Below, piece by piece: positions 17,000 to 25,465 of a stretch of DNA of 64,000 nt (within the stretch, counting starts at the first letter, position 1; each line of letters opens with the position of its first letter). Both the position numbers and the translations under genes were made by a program. This stretch comes from Archangium_A sp035910535 (GTDB lineage: Bacteria > Myxococcota > Myxococcia > Myxococcales > Myxococcaceae), in assembly GCA_035910535.1 (NCBI GenBank), contig JAMHXF010000093.1, positions 179,986-243,985 on the forward strand. Direction: 5' to 3'. The notes under the pieces are model-generated. The model did not search any database. It had not been told where the DNA came from and saw only the letters and a list, made by a program, of their open reading frames with translations.

Positions 17000-19711
17000 T
17001 CAACCCTGACAATCGCCATTGATGCAGGGGTTGCCGCCGCAGTCGTTGCAGGTGTTGCCGTTGATGCCGCACTCGAAGCCCGAGTTGCCGGCTCGGCACA
17101 CGCCCGAGAGCCTGCGACAGCCCAGGCATTGACACAGGCCGCCGATGCAGACGGAGTTGTCGTCGCACAGCTCGTTGGCCTGAATGCACGCGCCGCTGAC
17201 GAGGTCGCAGCAGCCGCCGGGGCAGGAGTTCGCCGTGCACTGGCAGATGTTGTTCAGGCACTCCTGACCTTCACCGCACGCGGCGTCGCCGCCGCAGCGG
17301 CAATTGCCGCCAGTGCAGGCGTTCGCCGTCGCGCTGACGCAGAGGGTGCACGCGGCGCCGCTCGACCCGCAGGCGGTGAACTGCGTGCCCGGGTTGCACG
17401 TGTTGCCTGAACAGCAGCCGGTGCACGACGCCGAGGTACACACGCACGTGTCGCCGCTGCAGCTCTGGCCTGCGCCACACGCCGGGCCAGAGCCGCAGCC
17501 GCAGGTGCCGTCGGAACGGCAGGTGTTCGAAGCGAGCTTCGCGCAGTTGACGCACGCGGCCCCGGCGAGCCCGCACGCTTCGAGTGTGTCGGGCGTGGTG
17601 CAGACGTCGCCCGAGCAGCAGCCCTGCGCGCACGTGGCGCCGTCGCAGAGGCACGCGCCTCCGACGCAGTGCAGCCCCGGGCCGCACGCCGCCGTCCCAC
17701 CGCACAGACACGCGCCGCCGGTGCAGGTGTCGGCCTTGAGCGGGTCACAGGCGCTGCACAGCAGCCCGCCGACGCCGCACTGCGCGAGCGTCGGGGTGGT
17801 GACGCAGGTGCCGCCGTTGCAGCACCCGGTGGGGCAGGTGATTGAGTTGCAGCCCTGGCAGGTCTGTTCTGTACAGGTCTGTGCACCGCACGACATGCAC
17901 GCCGCGCCGTTCTTGCCGCACGACGTGTTGCTGATGCCGGTCTGGCAGCGCTGGGCGCCATCGCAGCACCCGTTGGGGCACGACGCGCTGTTGCAGACGC
18001 ACGCGCCGTTCACGCAGCGTTGGTCGGCGCTGCACAGCGCGCCCGAGGTCCCGCACGAGCACGCGCCGTTCACGCAGCGGTCGGCGCGATTCAAGTCGCA
18101 GGCGCCACAGGTGTTCCCCGAGGGGCCGCAGTTCATCGCCGTCTGGCTGCCGGGCAACACACAGACGCCGCCAGCGCAGCACCCTCCGGAGCACGAAGCC
18201 GACGTACACGTGCAGACCTCGCCGACGCACACCTGGCCGCTCGCGCAGGCAGCGCCGGTGGTGCCGCAGCGACATGCGCCGCCTTCACACCGGTCAGCCG
18301 TCTGCGGGCAGGCGCCACACAGCGCGCCGCCGGTGCCGCACTGCATTCTTGATGTATTGGTGATGCACTGGCCCGCAGCACAGCAGCCATTCGCGCAGCT
18401 GACCGAATCGCATACGCAATTTCCGCCGTTGCAGCGCTGGCCTGCAGAACAGACATTATTGTCGCCGCAGGCGCAGGTGCCGTTGGCGCGACACGTGTCG
18501 GCGCGCGTCGCGTCGCAGGGGCCGCAGCTCTGACCGGCCGAGCCGCACGCGCCCGGGCTGGGCGTCGTCACGCAGGTGTTGCCATTGCAACACCCGGTGG
18601 AGCAGCTGTCTGCGTTGCAGACACATTGACTGCCGACACACGCCTGGCCTGGAGCGCACGCCGCAGCGCTGCCACACATACAACTTCCACCGGTGCAGGT
18701 GTCAGCGCGCGTCGGGTCGCACGGCGTACACGCGCTGCCAGCGCCACAGCGGTTCAACGACATGCCGGCCGCCCCGACGCATTGACCGTTGTTGCAACAG
18801 TCACCGGGGCCGCACGCTTCGCAACCCGCGCAGACCTTGTTGTTGCAGCCCGCGGCGCACGTCTGACAGGCGGTGCCTCCGCTGCCGCAGGCGTTGGGCA
18901 CGGTGCCCGACTGACACGCGCCGCTCGCATCGCAGCAGCCCGACGCGCACGAGGTGCTGTCACACCGGCACGCGCCCGCCACGCAGCGGGTGCCCACGCC
19001 GCACGCGGGCCCGTTGCCGCACGCGCACTCGCCGCCGGTGCAGCGATCTGCCGAGGCGTTCGGGCACGACGCACATGCCCGCCCGAGGCTGCCGCAGCTC
19101 GCCGCCGAGTTGGCGCGACACACGTTGCCCTCGCAGCACCCACCAGCGCACGACGTGGCGTTGCACACGCACGCGCCGTTCACGCACGCGAGGCCGGGGC
19201 CGCACGGCGCCTGCACTCCACACGCGCAGCTGCCCGCCGTGCAGCGGTCGGTCTTCACCGTGGCGCAGCTCGCGCAAATCGCGCCCGCCGTTCCGCAGCG
19301 GAAATCGGTCGGCGTCTGGCACGCGCCGTTGAAGCAGCAGCCTGAAGGGCACGTGCTCGGGTCGCAGCCGCTGCACGTACCGCCTTCACAGCGCGACGCG
19401 GGCGGGCAGGTCTGACAGTCGGTGCCGTTGACGCCACAGACGGCCTCGGTGTCGCCGTCGACGCAGCGCCCGTTCATGCAGCAACCGGTGCAGGTGTCGG
19501 GCGAGCACTCGACGGCGGCGTCGGGCTGGCCTGCGTCAAGCGCTCCAGCATCGAGGCTGCCGGCATCGAGCGCCTGGCACTCGCGCGCCACGCAGCGCTC
19601 GTCGTCACGACAGTCGGCGTTGCGCTCGCACGCGTAGCGGATGTCGTCGCGCGCCTTCACGCACTCGCAGCCCGCAAGACATACGACGATGAAGCACAGC
19701 CACTGCCGCAT
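17000..19711 (-). CDS. Cysteine-repeat lipoprotein
   Basis: A predicted lipoprotein of 903 residues. The ATG at 19711 has a GGAG nearby and yields a signal ending in lipobox LAGC (Cys15), followed by CECVKARDD. After an Asp/Ala-Gly linker (residues 45-65) nearly the whole chain is about a dozen Cys-rich units, each around 60-70 residues. The pattern is roughly C-x3-(S/T)C-x2-GCC-x-G-x-C, then CG-x2-G-x2-C-x2-C, then a G-x-C-x-CG turn. The Cys content implies many disulfides and hence an extracytoplasmic location. I recognise no enzyme or named receptor; similar repeat lipoproteins are common in myxobacteria. It ends 137 bases before the Ig-like lipoprotein operon on the same strand and appears to be its own transcription unit. 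Confidence 0.87.
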   Translation of the reverse strand: MRQWLCFIVVCLAGCECVKARDDIRYACERNADCRDDERCVARECQALDAGSLDAGALDAGQPDAAVECSPDTCTGCCMNGRCVDGDTEAVCGVNGTDCQTCPPASRCEGGTCSGCDPSTCPSGCCFNGACQTPTDFRCGTAGAICASCATVKTDRCTAGSCACGVQAPCGPGLACVNGACVCNATSCAGGCCEGNVCRANSAASCGSLGRACASCPNASADRCTGGECACGNGPACGVGTRCVAGACRCDSTSCASGCCDASGACQSGTVPNACGSGGTACQTCAAGCNNKVCAGCEACGPGDCCNNGQCVGAAGMSLNRCGAGSACTPCDPTRADTCTGGSCMCGSAAACAPGQACVGSQCVCNADSCSTGCCNGNTCVTTPSPGACGSAGQSCGPCDATRADTCRANGTCACGDNNVCSAGQRCNGGNCVCDSVSCANGCCAAGQCITNTSRMQCGTGGALCGACPQTADRCEGGACRCGTTGAACASGQVCVGEVCTCTSASCSGGCCAGGVCVLPGSQTAMNCGPSGNTCGACDLNRADRCVNGACSCGTSGALCSADQRCVNGACVCNSASCPNGCCDGAQRCQTGISNTSCGKNGAACMSCGAQTCTEQTCQGCNSITCPTGCCNGGTCVTTPTLAQCGVGGLLCSACDPLKADTCTGGACLCGGTAACGPGLHCVGGACLCDGATCAQGCCSGDVCTTPDTLEACGLAGAACVNCAKLASNTCRSDGTCGCGSGPACGAGQSCSGDTCVCTSASCTGCCSGNTCNPGTQFTACGSSGAACTLCVSATANACTGGNCRCGGDAACGEGQECLNNICQCTANSCPGGCCDLVSGACIQANELCDDNSVCIGGLCQCLGCRRLSGVCRAGNSGFECGINGNTCNDCGGNPCINGDCQG

Positions 19712-19772
19712 GCAGCTCCGACCTCCGAGAGGGAGGGCGGACGTAATCACAAAATAGTGCGGGGGACGTTCG

Positions 19773-21050
19773 TCAGTGCGACGGGTCGATGCCGTCGGCG
19801 GCGAGCTGCGCGGCGGTGGCGACCTCGGCGACGGTGCCCTTCGGGTGTTGGTACCAACCGAGGACATCGGCTTCGGTCGGGCGCTCACGCACCTTGAGAA
19901 TCGTGAACATGCCACCCATGTCGATGCTGCCGAACGGCCCGCTGCCTCCGCGCATGGGAATGGAGTTTTCGGGTGCGGGCATTTCCATTGCAGACATGGA
20001 GCCCATGCCGTCGTGGCCCATGGTCATGTATTTCGGCACCAGCGCCTGTACACGTTTGTCGATGCGCGCCGCGTCGGCGCCGAGCATCACGGGGAAGCCG
20101 TGCCCCATTTGATTCATCACATGGTGCGTCATGTGACAGTGCATCGCCCAGTCGCCGGGCTCGGTGGTGACGAACTCGAAGACGCGAATGGCGCCCACGG
20201 GCACGAGGAACGTGGTGTCGGGGTGGCGCGCTGACGAGGGCACTTCGCCGCCATCAGTCCACGTCAGCTCGGCCGAAACGCCGTGGAGGTGAATGGGGTG
20301 ATGGTCCATCGGCGACAGGTTGCCGATACGAATGCGCACGCGCTCGCCGAGGCCCATCACGAGCGGGTCGGTGGCGGGGAACGCCTTCGAGTTGAACGTG
20401 AGGAGATTGAAGTCGTCCATCGCGTTGGGGTCGGGCCGCGCAGCGCCAGGCTCAATGCTCCACTCGTGCGACATCAAGACGAAGTCGCGGTCGACCTTCG
20501 GGCCCTTCGGTGCGCGCGGGTGCACCACAATCATCCCCATCATGCCCAGTGCCATCTGCGTCATTTCGTCGAAATGCGGGTGGTACATGAATGTGCCCGC
20601 GCGCTTGAAGGTAAATTCATACAGAAATGTCTCATTTGGCTTGATGGCGCGCTGATTCAAGCCAGACACGCCGTCCATGCCGTTGGGTAGAATGACGCCG
20701 TGCCAGTGCACCGTCGTCGGCTCGGGGAGCCGGTTGGTGACGTAGATGCGCACCTTGTCGCCCTCGGTGAGCTCCAGCGTGGGCCCAGGTGAGCTGCCGT
20801 TGTAGCCCCAGACCTTGCACTTCAGGCCCGGCGCGAACTCGTGGTCGAGCTCGTGAGCGATGAGGTGGCCGACCTTCACGCCGCCGACGACCTTCCACTG
20901 CAGCGACGAGCCGTTGGGCGTGACGACCGCGCGTTGACCGCCGGGCGCGACGACGGGTTGGGTGGAGGCGACGGCCTTTGCCAACGCCTCGCGCGACACC
21001 AGCGCGCTGCCGGCGAGCAGCCCCAGCTGCATCAGTTCACGTCGATTCAT
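19773..21050 (-). CDS. Two-domain multicopper oxidase
   Basis: A multicopper oxidase of 425 residues, which couples oxidation of a metal ion or phenolic substrate to reduction of O2. All four copper motifs are present: HWHG (His115, His117), HPHF (His157, His159), HPIHLHG (His251, 254, 256), and HCHMTHHVMNQM (His304-Cys305-His306, His310, Met315). The last has the H-C-H-x3-H-x4-M spacing of a type 1 site with axial Met. Only about 190 residues separate the first and last motifs, fitting two cupredoxin domains rather than the three of CopA or CueO. The N-terminus has paired Arg (NRREL) before a hydrophobic stretch, so Tat export is plausible. The C-terminal region is Met/Gly rich. The start at 21050 is one base past the stop of the TolC-like gene. 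Context suggests copper detoxification. Confidence 0.92.
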   Translation of the reverse strand: MNRRELMQLGLLAGSALVSREALAKAVASTQPVVAPGGQRAVVTPNGSSLQWKVVGGVKVGHLIAHELDHEFAPGLKCKVWGYNGSSPGPTLELTEGDKVRIYVTNRLPEPTTVHWHGVILPNGMDGVSGLNQRAIKPNETFLYEFTFKRAGTFMYHPHFDEMTQMALGMMGMIVVHPRAPKGPKVDRDFVLMSHEWSIEPGAARPDPNAMDDFNLLTFNSKAFPATDPLVMGLGERVRIRIGNLSPMDHHPIHLHGVSAELTWTDGGEVPSSARHPDTTFLVPVGAIRVFEFVTTEPGDWAMHCHMTHHVMNQMGHGFPVMLGADAARIDKRVQALVPKYMTMGHDGMGSMSAMEMPAPENSIPMRGGSGPFGSIDMGGMFTILKVRERPTEADVLGWYQHPKGTVAEVATAAQLAADGIDPSH

Positions 21051-21051
21051 C

Positions 21052-22422
21052 TCAGTGCGCTCCTGACGACGAGACGTCGGCGGTGGCTGACGTGGGCACG
21101 GCGCCCAGCCGCAGCGGCGTGGAGCGACCGGCGAGCAACAGCTCGAGCCCCGCGCGCGCCTTCCACGCGTCGAGCGTCGCGTCGACCTGCATGAGCGCGG
21201 TGTCGGTGACGGCGCGCTGTGCAGCGAGCACCTCGAAGACGCCCAGCTGCATGGCGTTGTATTGCAGCACCGTCTGCTCGAGCGCCTGCTCACGCGCGGG
21301 CACGAGGCGCTGTGCGTAGTGGCGCGCGCGACGTGACGCAGACTCGACGCGGTTCAACGTGGTGCGCACCGCCGAGCGAACCTGGACGGCCTGACCTTCG
21401 GCCCGCGCGCGCAGCAGGTCGTATTCGCTCTTCGCGGCGAGCTGACGGCCCTCCGCGCGGTCGAAGACGGGCAGCGCGACGGTGACGTGCGCGCCGAGCT
21501 CCCAGAGGTTCGCGTCGCGTTCACCGTGAAAGCCTGCCGAGACGTGCGGGAGAATGCCCTCGGTCTTCGCGAGGCTCACCTTGCGGCTCGCGGCTTCGGC
21601 GCGGTGTTGGAGCTCGAGCAGCTCGAGGCTCGCGGCGACGGCCTGGCGTTCGACGTCTTCGGGCTTCGTGGGCTCGTCGGGCAGCTCAAGGACGCCCGCG
21701 AGGGTCCACGAGGTGCGCGCACCAGCGAGGCCGAGGCGGCGGGTGAGCGCTTCACGTGCGTCGAGCCACGCATTCTCTGCTTCGGCGAACTGCACGCGCG
21801 CGAGCTCGACGGCGGCCAGCTCGTTGGCGACGCGGAGTGCGGGGAGGTTGCCGACGCGCGCGAGCTCCTTCGCCGTCTCCCACGAGGCTTGTTGCGCGGC
21901 GAGCGCGCGTTGGCGCAGCTCGAAGCGTTGGTGTGCGGCCTGCGCTTCGTAGAAGGCGACGCGCGTGTCGAACGCGAGGTCGAGCAGCAGCCCCGCCGCG
22001 CGCAGCCGGGCCGCTTCGAGTTGTGCCTCGGCGACCTGGGCGCGGAGCGCGGTGAGCCAGAAGGCCGAGAGGTTCATCTCGAGGCCGAGGTCCATCTGCG
22101 CGGGCTGCGCGCCTCCGGGGTCGCGGAGCTCGAACTCGACTTCAGGGTTCGGCAGCAGGCCGGCTTGAACGAAGTTGCCGCGCGCGATGCCCATTTCTGC
22201 GAGCGCCGCGCGGCCGTCGCGGTTGTTGAGCAGCGCGATGCGCACGGCGTCGTCGGAGGTCAACGCGTGCTCGAGGAGCGCGTCGACCTCTTCGGGCACG
22301 TCGACTTTGAGCTCGAGGGACGTGCGGGCGGCGAGCGTCGCTTCGATGCCGCGAAGGTCGCCGCGCAGTGACGTCGTCGCGCAGGAAGTGAGGAGCAGCG
22401 AGGCGAGCGCCGCGCGCTTCAC
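21052..22422 (-). CDS. TolC-family outer-membrane efflux protein
   Basis: A 456-residue member of the outer-membrane factor family (TolC/CusC/CzcC), which forms the outer-membrane channel of tripartite efflux pumps. The GTG start at 22422 overlaps the upstream stop by four bases (GTGA) and gives a lipoprotein-type signal ending in LLTSC. The rest is long amphipathic helices rich in Ala, Glu, Leu and Arg in two similar halves, as in the family. Features include ALLNNRDGRAALAEMGIARG near the first helix pair, GLLPNPEVEF, and YNAMQLGVFEVLAAQRA near the end. No RND pump or membrane-fusion gene is in the window, so the partner must be elsewhere or absent. Linkage to a multicopper oxidase and a YHS protein suggests metal efflux. 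Confidence 0.9.
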   Translation of the reverse strand: MKRAALASLLLTSCATTSLRGDLRGIEATLAARTSLELKVDVPEEVDALLEHALTSDDAVRIALLNNRDGRAALAEMGIARGNFVQAGLLPNPEVEFELRDPGGAQPAQMDLGLEMNLSAFWLTALRAQVAEAQLEAARLRAAGLLLDLAFDTRVAFYEAQAAHQRFELRQRALAAQQASWETAKELARVGNLPALRVANELAAVELARVQFAEAENAWLDAREALTRRLGLAGARTSWTLAGVLELPDEPTKPEDVERQAVAASLELLELQHRAEAASRKVSLAKTEGILPHVSAGFHGERDANLWELGAHVTVALPVFDRAEGRQLAAKSEYDLLRARAEGQAVQVRSAVRTTLNRVESASRRARHYAQRLVPAREQALEQTVLQYNAMQLGVFEVLAAQRAVTDTALMQVDATLDAWKARAGLELLLAGRSTPLRLGAVPTSATADVSSSGAH

Positions 22423-22727
22423 TCGGCGACTCCGCTCTTCTTCAAGAACGAGGTGCGGCAGCCCGCCGAGCAGAAGAAGTACGTCTTTCCTTTCACCGAC
22501 GCCGAGAGCGCCGTCTTCGGGTCGACCGTCATGCCGCACGTCGGGTCGACCTCGTGGTCGTGGGCTTCGTGTGTCTCGACCGCGAGCGGGTCGGCGGGGG
22601 TCAGCGCTTCACCGGCCATGGGGCGCGGCGCGGCTTCGACTTCACGTGCGCGCGCGCGGTGGGCGTCAGGCCCGGCGCAGGCGGTCAGCGCCAGGCACGC
22701 AATAATGAGGAGTGTGGAGTGCGGCAT
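22419..22727 (-). CDS. YHS-domain lipoprotein
   Basis: A 102-residue predicted lipoprotein with lipobox LTAC (Cys17), a His-rich linker (ETHEAHDHEVDP, residues 51-62) and a C-terminal YHS domain: CGMTVDP with Cys64, then YFFCSAGC with Cys86 and Cys90. YHS/TRASH-type domains bind metals, often copper, in transporters and oxidases. The gene overlaps the TolC-like gene by four bases and is followed by the multicopper oxidase, so a periplasmic metal-binding or relay role is likely (inference). It starts 24 bases after the Cys/His membrane gene. Confidence 0.88.
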   Translation of the reverse strand: MPHSTLLIIACLALTACAGPDAHRARAREVEAAPRPMAGEALTPADPLAVETHEAHDHEVDPTCGMTVDPKTALSASVKGKTYFFCSAGCRTSFLKKSGVAE

Positions 22728-22751
22728 GCGCTCACTAGGCGCGAGCCGCCA

Positions 22752-23291
22752 TCAGCGTGACAGCTTGAAGACGAGCTGCGGCGACAGGCCGAGCGCGAAG
22801 CCCACGACGAGCGCCAACACGCCTGACGCGCCGACGCACGCGCAGCCCATGGCGCCGGTGAGCACCGACATCAACGAAGCGCCGACCCAGAAGTCCCACC
22901 CGAGCTTGAGCTTCGTCGCCGTCGCGGCGACGAAGAGGCCCGCACCGACCCCCCCTGCGCTGCATGCGGGAATGCACCACGTCGAGCAATGACCCATCGC
23001 GCAGCCATGACCGGCGTTCGCCGCGAGCGAGAGCACCAACGGCAACAAGCCCGCGAGCACGCCCGGCCAGAACGCGCGCCGTATGTCGCGACCGCGCCAC
23101 AGCAACACCACGCCGGTGACGAAGAGCAACCCTCCGAAGAACGCTGAAGACGACGGCTGTCGGCCAAGCCAGGTCGCCGCGGCGATGACGAGCAGCATGG
23201 GCGCGGCGCCAGCGAGGCTCCACCGCAGTCGTGAACGTTCGTACCGACCGCGCGCTGTCGCTTCGAGCTTCGTCAGGTCAATCGAATCCAT
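22752..23291 (-). CDS. Membrane protein with Cys/His cluster, next to a sigma factor
   Basis: A 179-residue membrane protein with an N-terminal cytoplasmic-looking segment (residues 1-23, charged) and hydrophobic spans near 28-42, 50-64, 75-92, 112-124, 135-148 and 153-168. Between spans is a dense cluster: His95, Cys97, His101, Cys102, Cys106 and Cys110. Cys150 and Cys152 (GCAC) lie later. Such a cluster could bind a metal or form disulfides. The start overlaps the sigma-factor gene by 14 bases, the position where an anti-sigma factor is often encoded, but I see no known anti-sigma domain. A metal- or redox-responsive regulator of the sigma factor is my best guess; a metal transporter is the alternative. 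Confidence 0.75.
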   Translation of the reverse strand: MDSIDLTKLEATARGRYERSRLRWSLAGAAPMLLVIAAATWLGRQPSSSAFFGGLLFVTGVVLLWRGRDIRRAFWPGVLAGLLPLVLSLAANAGHGCAMGHCSTWCIPACSAGGVGAGLFVAATATKLKLGWDFWVGASLMSVLTGAMGCACVGASGVLALVVGFALGLSPQLVFKLSR

Positions 23292-23802
23292 AGAGCCTCC
23301 GGAAGGCGTCGCGAAGACGCGTGAGCGCCCGTTCGCGTCGTTTGCGCAGCGTCGCGCCCGAGACCTGCGACGCGGTTTCCCAGTACGTCTCGACGAGCGT
23401 CTGTTGATCCGCCGCCGACAGCGTCTTCATCGCTTCGAGCGCCGAGTTGATGAGCAGGCGTTGTTCCTGCTCTTCGACGGCAGCACCACCATCGCTCTCG
23501 GGCGGCGCGTCGGTTGATTCACGCCTGCGTGACGTGCGCTTGAGGTGCGTGCGGCATTCCCACGTGGCGATGCCCATGGCCCACGGCAGGGCAGGGCGTC
23601 GCCAGTCGTACTCGTTCGCGCGCTGCAGAATGTTGAGCAGCGCGCTCTGGGCCGCGTCGGAGGCATCGGCTCCGTCTCCGAGCAGTCGAGCGCAGAGCAC
23701 GCGCGTCGGCTCCCACAGCGCTTGAAAGACCGGCGTGAACGCGTCGCGATCTCCCTGTGCCAGGCGCTTCAGCAGGGGGTCGAGTTCAGACGGCTCAGAC
23801 AT
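23278..23802 (-). CDS. ECF-type RNA polymerase sigma factor, shortened region 4
   Basis: A 174-residue sigma-70-family protein. Region 2 is clear at about residues 8-90 (LAQGDRDAFTPVFQ, DASDAAQSALLNIL, WAMGIATWECRTHLKR). Region 4 follows an acidic linker at residues 118-172 (EAMKTLSAADQQTLVETYWE, then LRKRRERALTRLRDAFRRL). Between the YWE and the final basic helix only a few residues remain where ECF factors normally have the EIAxxLG helix-turn of the helix-turn-helix, so DNA binding at the -35 may be altered. The gene begins 27 bases after the last SAF-domain gene and overlaps the Cys/His membrane protein gene. It probably directs transcription of this locus or a metal/envelope regulon (inference). 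Confidence 0.85.
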   Translation of the reverse strand: MSEPSELDPLLKRLAQGDRDAFTPVFQALWEPTRVLCARLLGDGADASDAAQSALLNILQRANEYDWRRPALPWAMGIATWECRTHLKRTSRRRESTDAPPESDGGAAVEEQEQRLLINSALEAMKTLSAADQQTLVETYWETASQVSGATLRKRRERALTRLRDAFRRLYGFD

Positions 23803-23829
23803 GACGCGGAACTCATAGGCACAAGTCGC

Positions 23830-24387
23830 TCAGGGCGTGACCGGCCGCACGGGCGAGAGGTCACTGATGCGAAGCTGCGCGCCGGCCTTCACGACCTTCA
23901 CCAGCTTCGTGCCTTCGAGCTGCGGCAGGTGTTCATCGCGCACGGACCACGGCGTGAGCTGCTCGGTCGCCACCGCGCGTCTCTCGAAATCACCGACGGC
24001 AAACGCCGCGCCCACCGGCAGCTCCTGTCTGGCGAAGTACGCGGCTGCGTCGAGCTCCAGCGCGCTCCAGAGCAGCGTGTCGTGCCTGGACAGTTCGAAG
24101 CGCGTGCGCTGGCCCAGCACCTTCTCGAGGTCGACGGGCTGCACCACCGACGGCCTGACGAGCGCTTCGGGGAGCGGGCGCTCGGTCAGCAGCTCGCGGG
24201 TCAACACGGTGTCGGCGGGCACGTCCTTCGCGGCGGCGAGCACCGGCCTGGGTTTCGAGCCCGCAGCTGCGTGTTCGTCGATGAGGCGCTCCTGCTCCAG
24301 CGCGTGGTGGCCCAGCGGCACGAGCAACGCGACGGCGACGGCGAGCACGGCGTAGCGGCCCGCGGTGAACTGCTGCTCGGGCGTCAT
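23830..24387 (-). CDS. SAF-domain membrane-anchored protein (type B, copy 2)
   Basis: A 185-residue protein with an N-terminal membrane anchor (residues 10-27) and two consecutive SAF-like beta-clip modules. The first contains PVLAAAKDVPADTVLTREL; the second, after AYFARQELPVGAAF, ends LVKVVKAGAQLRISDLSP. SAF domains occur in CpaB/RcpC pilus-assembly and FlgA proteins. The ATG at 24387 overlaps the upstream stop by four bases (ATGA), which fixes the start. It closely resembles the gene at 24917-25465 in the second module, so the two are duplicates. No pilus genes lie nearby, so a Flp-pilus role is not supported by context. Confidence 0.85.
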   Translation of the reverse strand: MTPEQQFTAGRYAVLAVAVALLVPLGHHALEQERLIDEHAAAGSKPRPVLAAAKDVPADTVLTRELLTERPLPEALVRPSVVQPVDLEKVLGQRTRFELSRHDTLLWSALELDAAAYFARQELPVGAAFAVGDFERRAVATEQLTPWSVRDEHLPQLEGTKLVKVVKAGAQLRISDLSPVRPVTP

Positions 24388-24917
24388 CGCGGCTCCAGGT
24401 CGTTGAGCAGCAGCGGGTCGCCAGCGGTCAACGCGCGGTTGAGCACGCTGCCTCGCAGGCGCTGCACGTGCTCGAGGCGCACCATCGACGGCGTGAAGTT
24501 CCCTGCGGCCACCGGCATTCGCGTGAAGTCGTCGGGTGAGAACGCGAGCCCGGCGGAGAGAGCGCGCGTGGCTACCAGCCCTTCGCCAGCCACGTCGACC
24601 ACGGTTCGCACCAGCGCGTCGCCGGCCTTCAATGGAACCCGCACGCGCGCGTGCTCGAGCCTGTCGTCGCCGACCGTCGCCGGCGTCAGACAGGGAATGG
24701 GTGTCCACTCCATGCTGACCTGCTTCATGTCGATGACGTCGCCTGCGGCGAGGTCGACCGTCGTCACCATCGTGTGCGCCACGGCGTGAACCCGGATCAT
24801 CGCGTTGAACGTGTGCGCCACGTGCAGCGCCACGCCGAGGCACAGCAGCGCGATGCCGCGGCGAAACCCACTGCCGAGGCCCGCTTTCCAGCCGCGCCGT
24901 ATGCTCGGGGTCCACAT
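24384..24917 (-). CDS. SAF-domain membrane-anchored protein (type A, copy 2)
   Basis: A 177-residue protein with a basic N-terminus, a membrane span at about residues 20-36, and two SAF-like modules (VDLAAGDVIDMKQVSMEW; RVPLKAGDALV, then ALSAGLAFSPDDFTRMPV). It ends in GDPLLLNDLEPR. It resembles the gene at 25462-26004, which ends GERLLLNHLEAQ, and is taken as its duplicate. Its ATG shares one base with the upstream stop (TAATG), indicating coupling. The role is unknown; FlgA/CpaB-like periplasmic chaperone or assembly functions are known for SAF proteins. Confidence 0.85.
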   Translation of the reverse strand: MWTPSIRRGWKAGLGSGFRRGIALLCLGVALHVAHTFNAMIRVHAVAHTMVTTVDLAAGDVIDMKQVSMEWTPIPCLTPATVGDDRLEHARVRVPLKAGDALVRTVVDVAGEGLVATRALSAGLAFSPDDFTRMPVAAGNFTPSMVRLEHVQRLRGSVLNRALTAGDPLLLNDLEPR

Positions 24918-25465
24918 TATTGAGCCACGCTCACGGGCGAGAGGTCGCTGATGCGCAGCTGCGCGCCGGCCTTCACGAGCTTCACCAGCGTCGTGCCATT
25001 GAGCTGCGAGACGTGTTCATCGCGCACCGACCACGCGGTGAATTGTTCTGCAGGCACCGGCCGAGCTTCGAAGTCTTCGACCGAGAACGCGGCGCCCACC
25101 GGCAGGTCTTTCTTCGCGAAGTACGCCGTCGCTTCGCGAGCGACGACGCTCCAGCGCAGCAGCTCGTTGGTGACGAGCGCGAAGCGTGTGCGACGACCCA
25201 ACACGTCGCCGAGGTTCACCGGCGCGACCACCGACGGCGTGACGAGTTGCTCGGGTGCTCTGGCGTCGATCAGCATCGCGCGCGTCAGCACGGTGTTCGC
25301 CGGCACGTTCTGCGCTGCGACCAGCACCGGCGTCATCACCCACCCTGCGCGCATGCGGTCGCCCGTCATGCTCACGTAGCCGTAGGCCGCGCCGCACAGC
25401 AGCAACAACAAGACGACGCCGATGCTCAGCCCGACCGCCGCGCCGTTCAGGAACCGCGAGTTCAT
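24917..25465 (-). CDS. SAF-domain membrane-anchored protein (type B, copy 1)
   Basis: A 182-residue protein with a membrane anchor at about residues 8-30 and two SAF-like modules (PVLVAAQNVPANTVLTRAM; AYFAKKDLPVGAAFSVEDFE), ending LVKLVKAGAQLRISDLSPV. The second module is nearly the same as in the gene at 23830-24387. The start overlaps the upstream gene by four bases (ATGA). It forms a type A plus type B pair with its upstream neighbour, and that pair is repeated downstream. Confidence 0.85.
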   Translation of the reverse strand: MNSRFLNGAAVGLSIGVVLLLLLCGAAYGYVSMTGDRMRAGWVMTPVLVAAQNVPANTVLTRAMLIDARAPEQLVTPSVVAPVNLGDVLGRRTRFALVTNELLRWSVVAREATAYFAKKDLPVGAAFSVEDFEARPVPAEQFTAWSVRDEHVSQLNGTTLVKLVKAGAQLRISDLSPVSVAQ

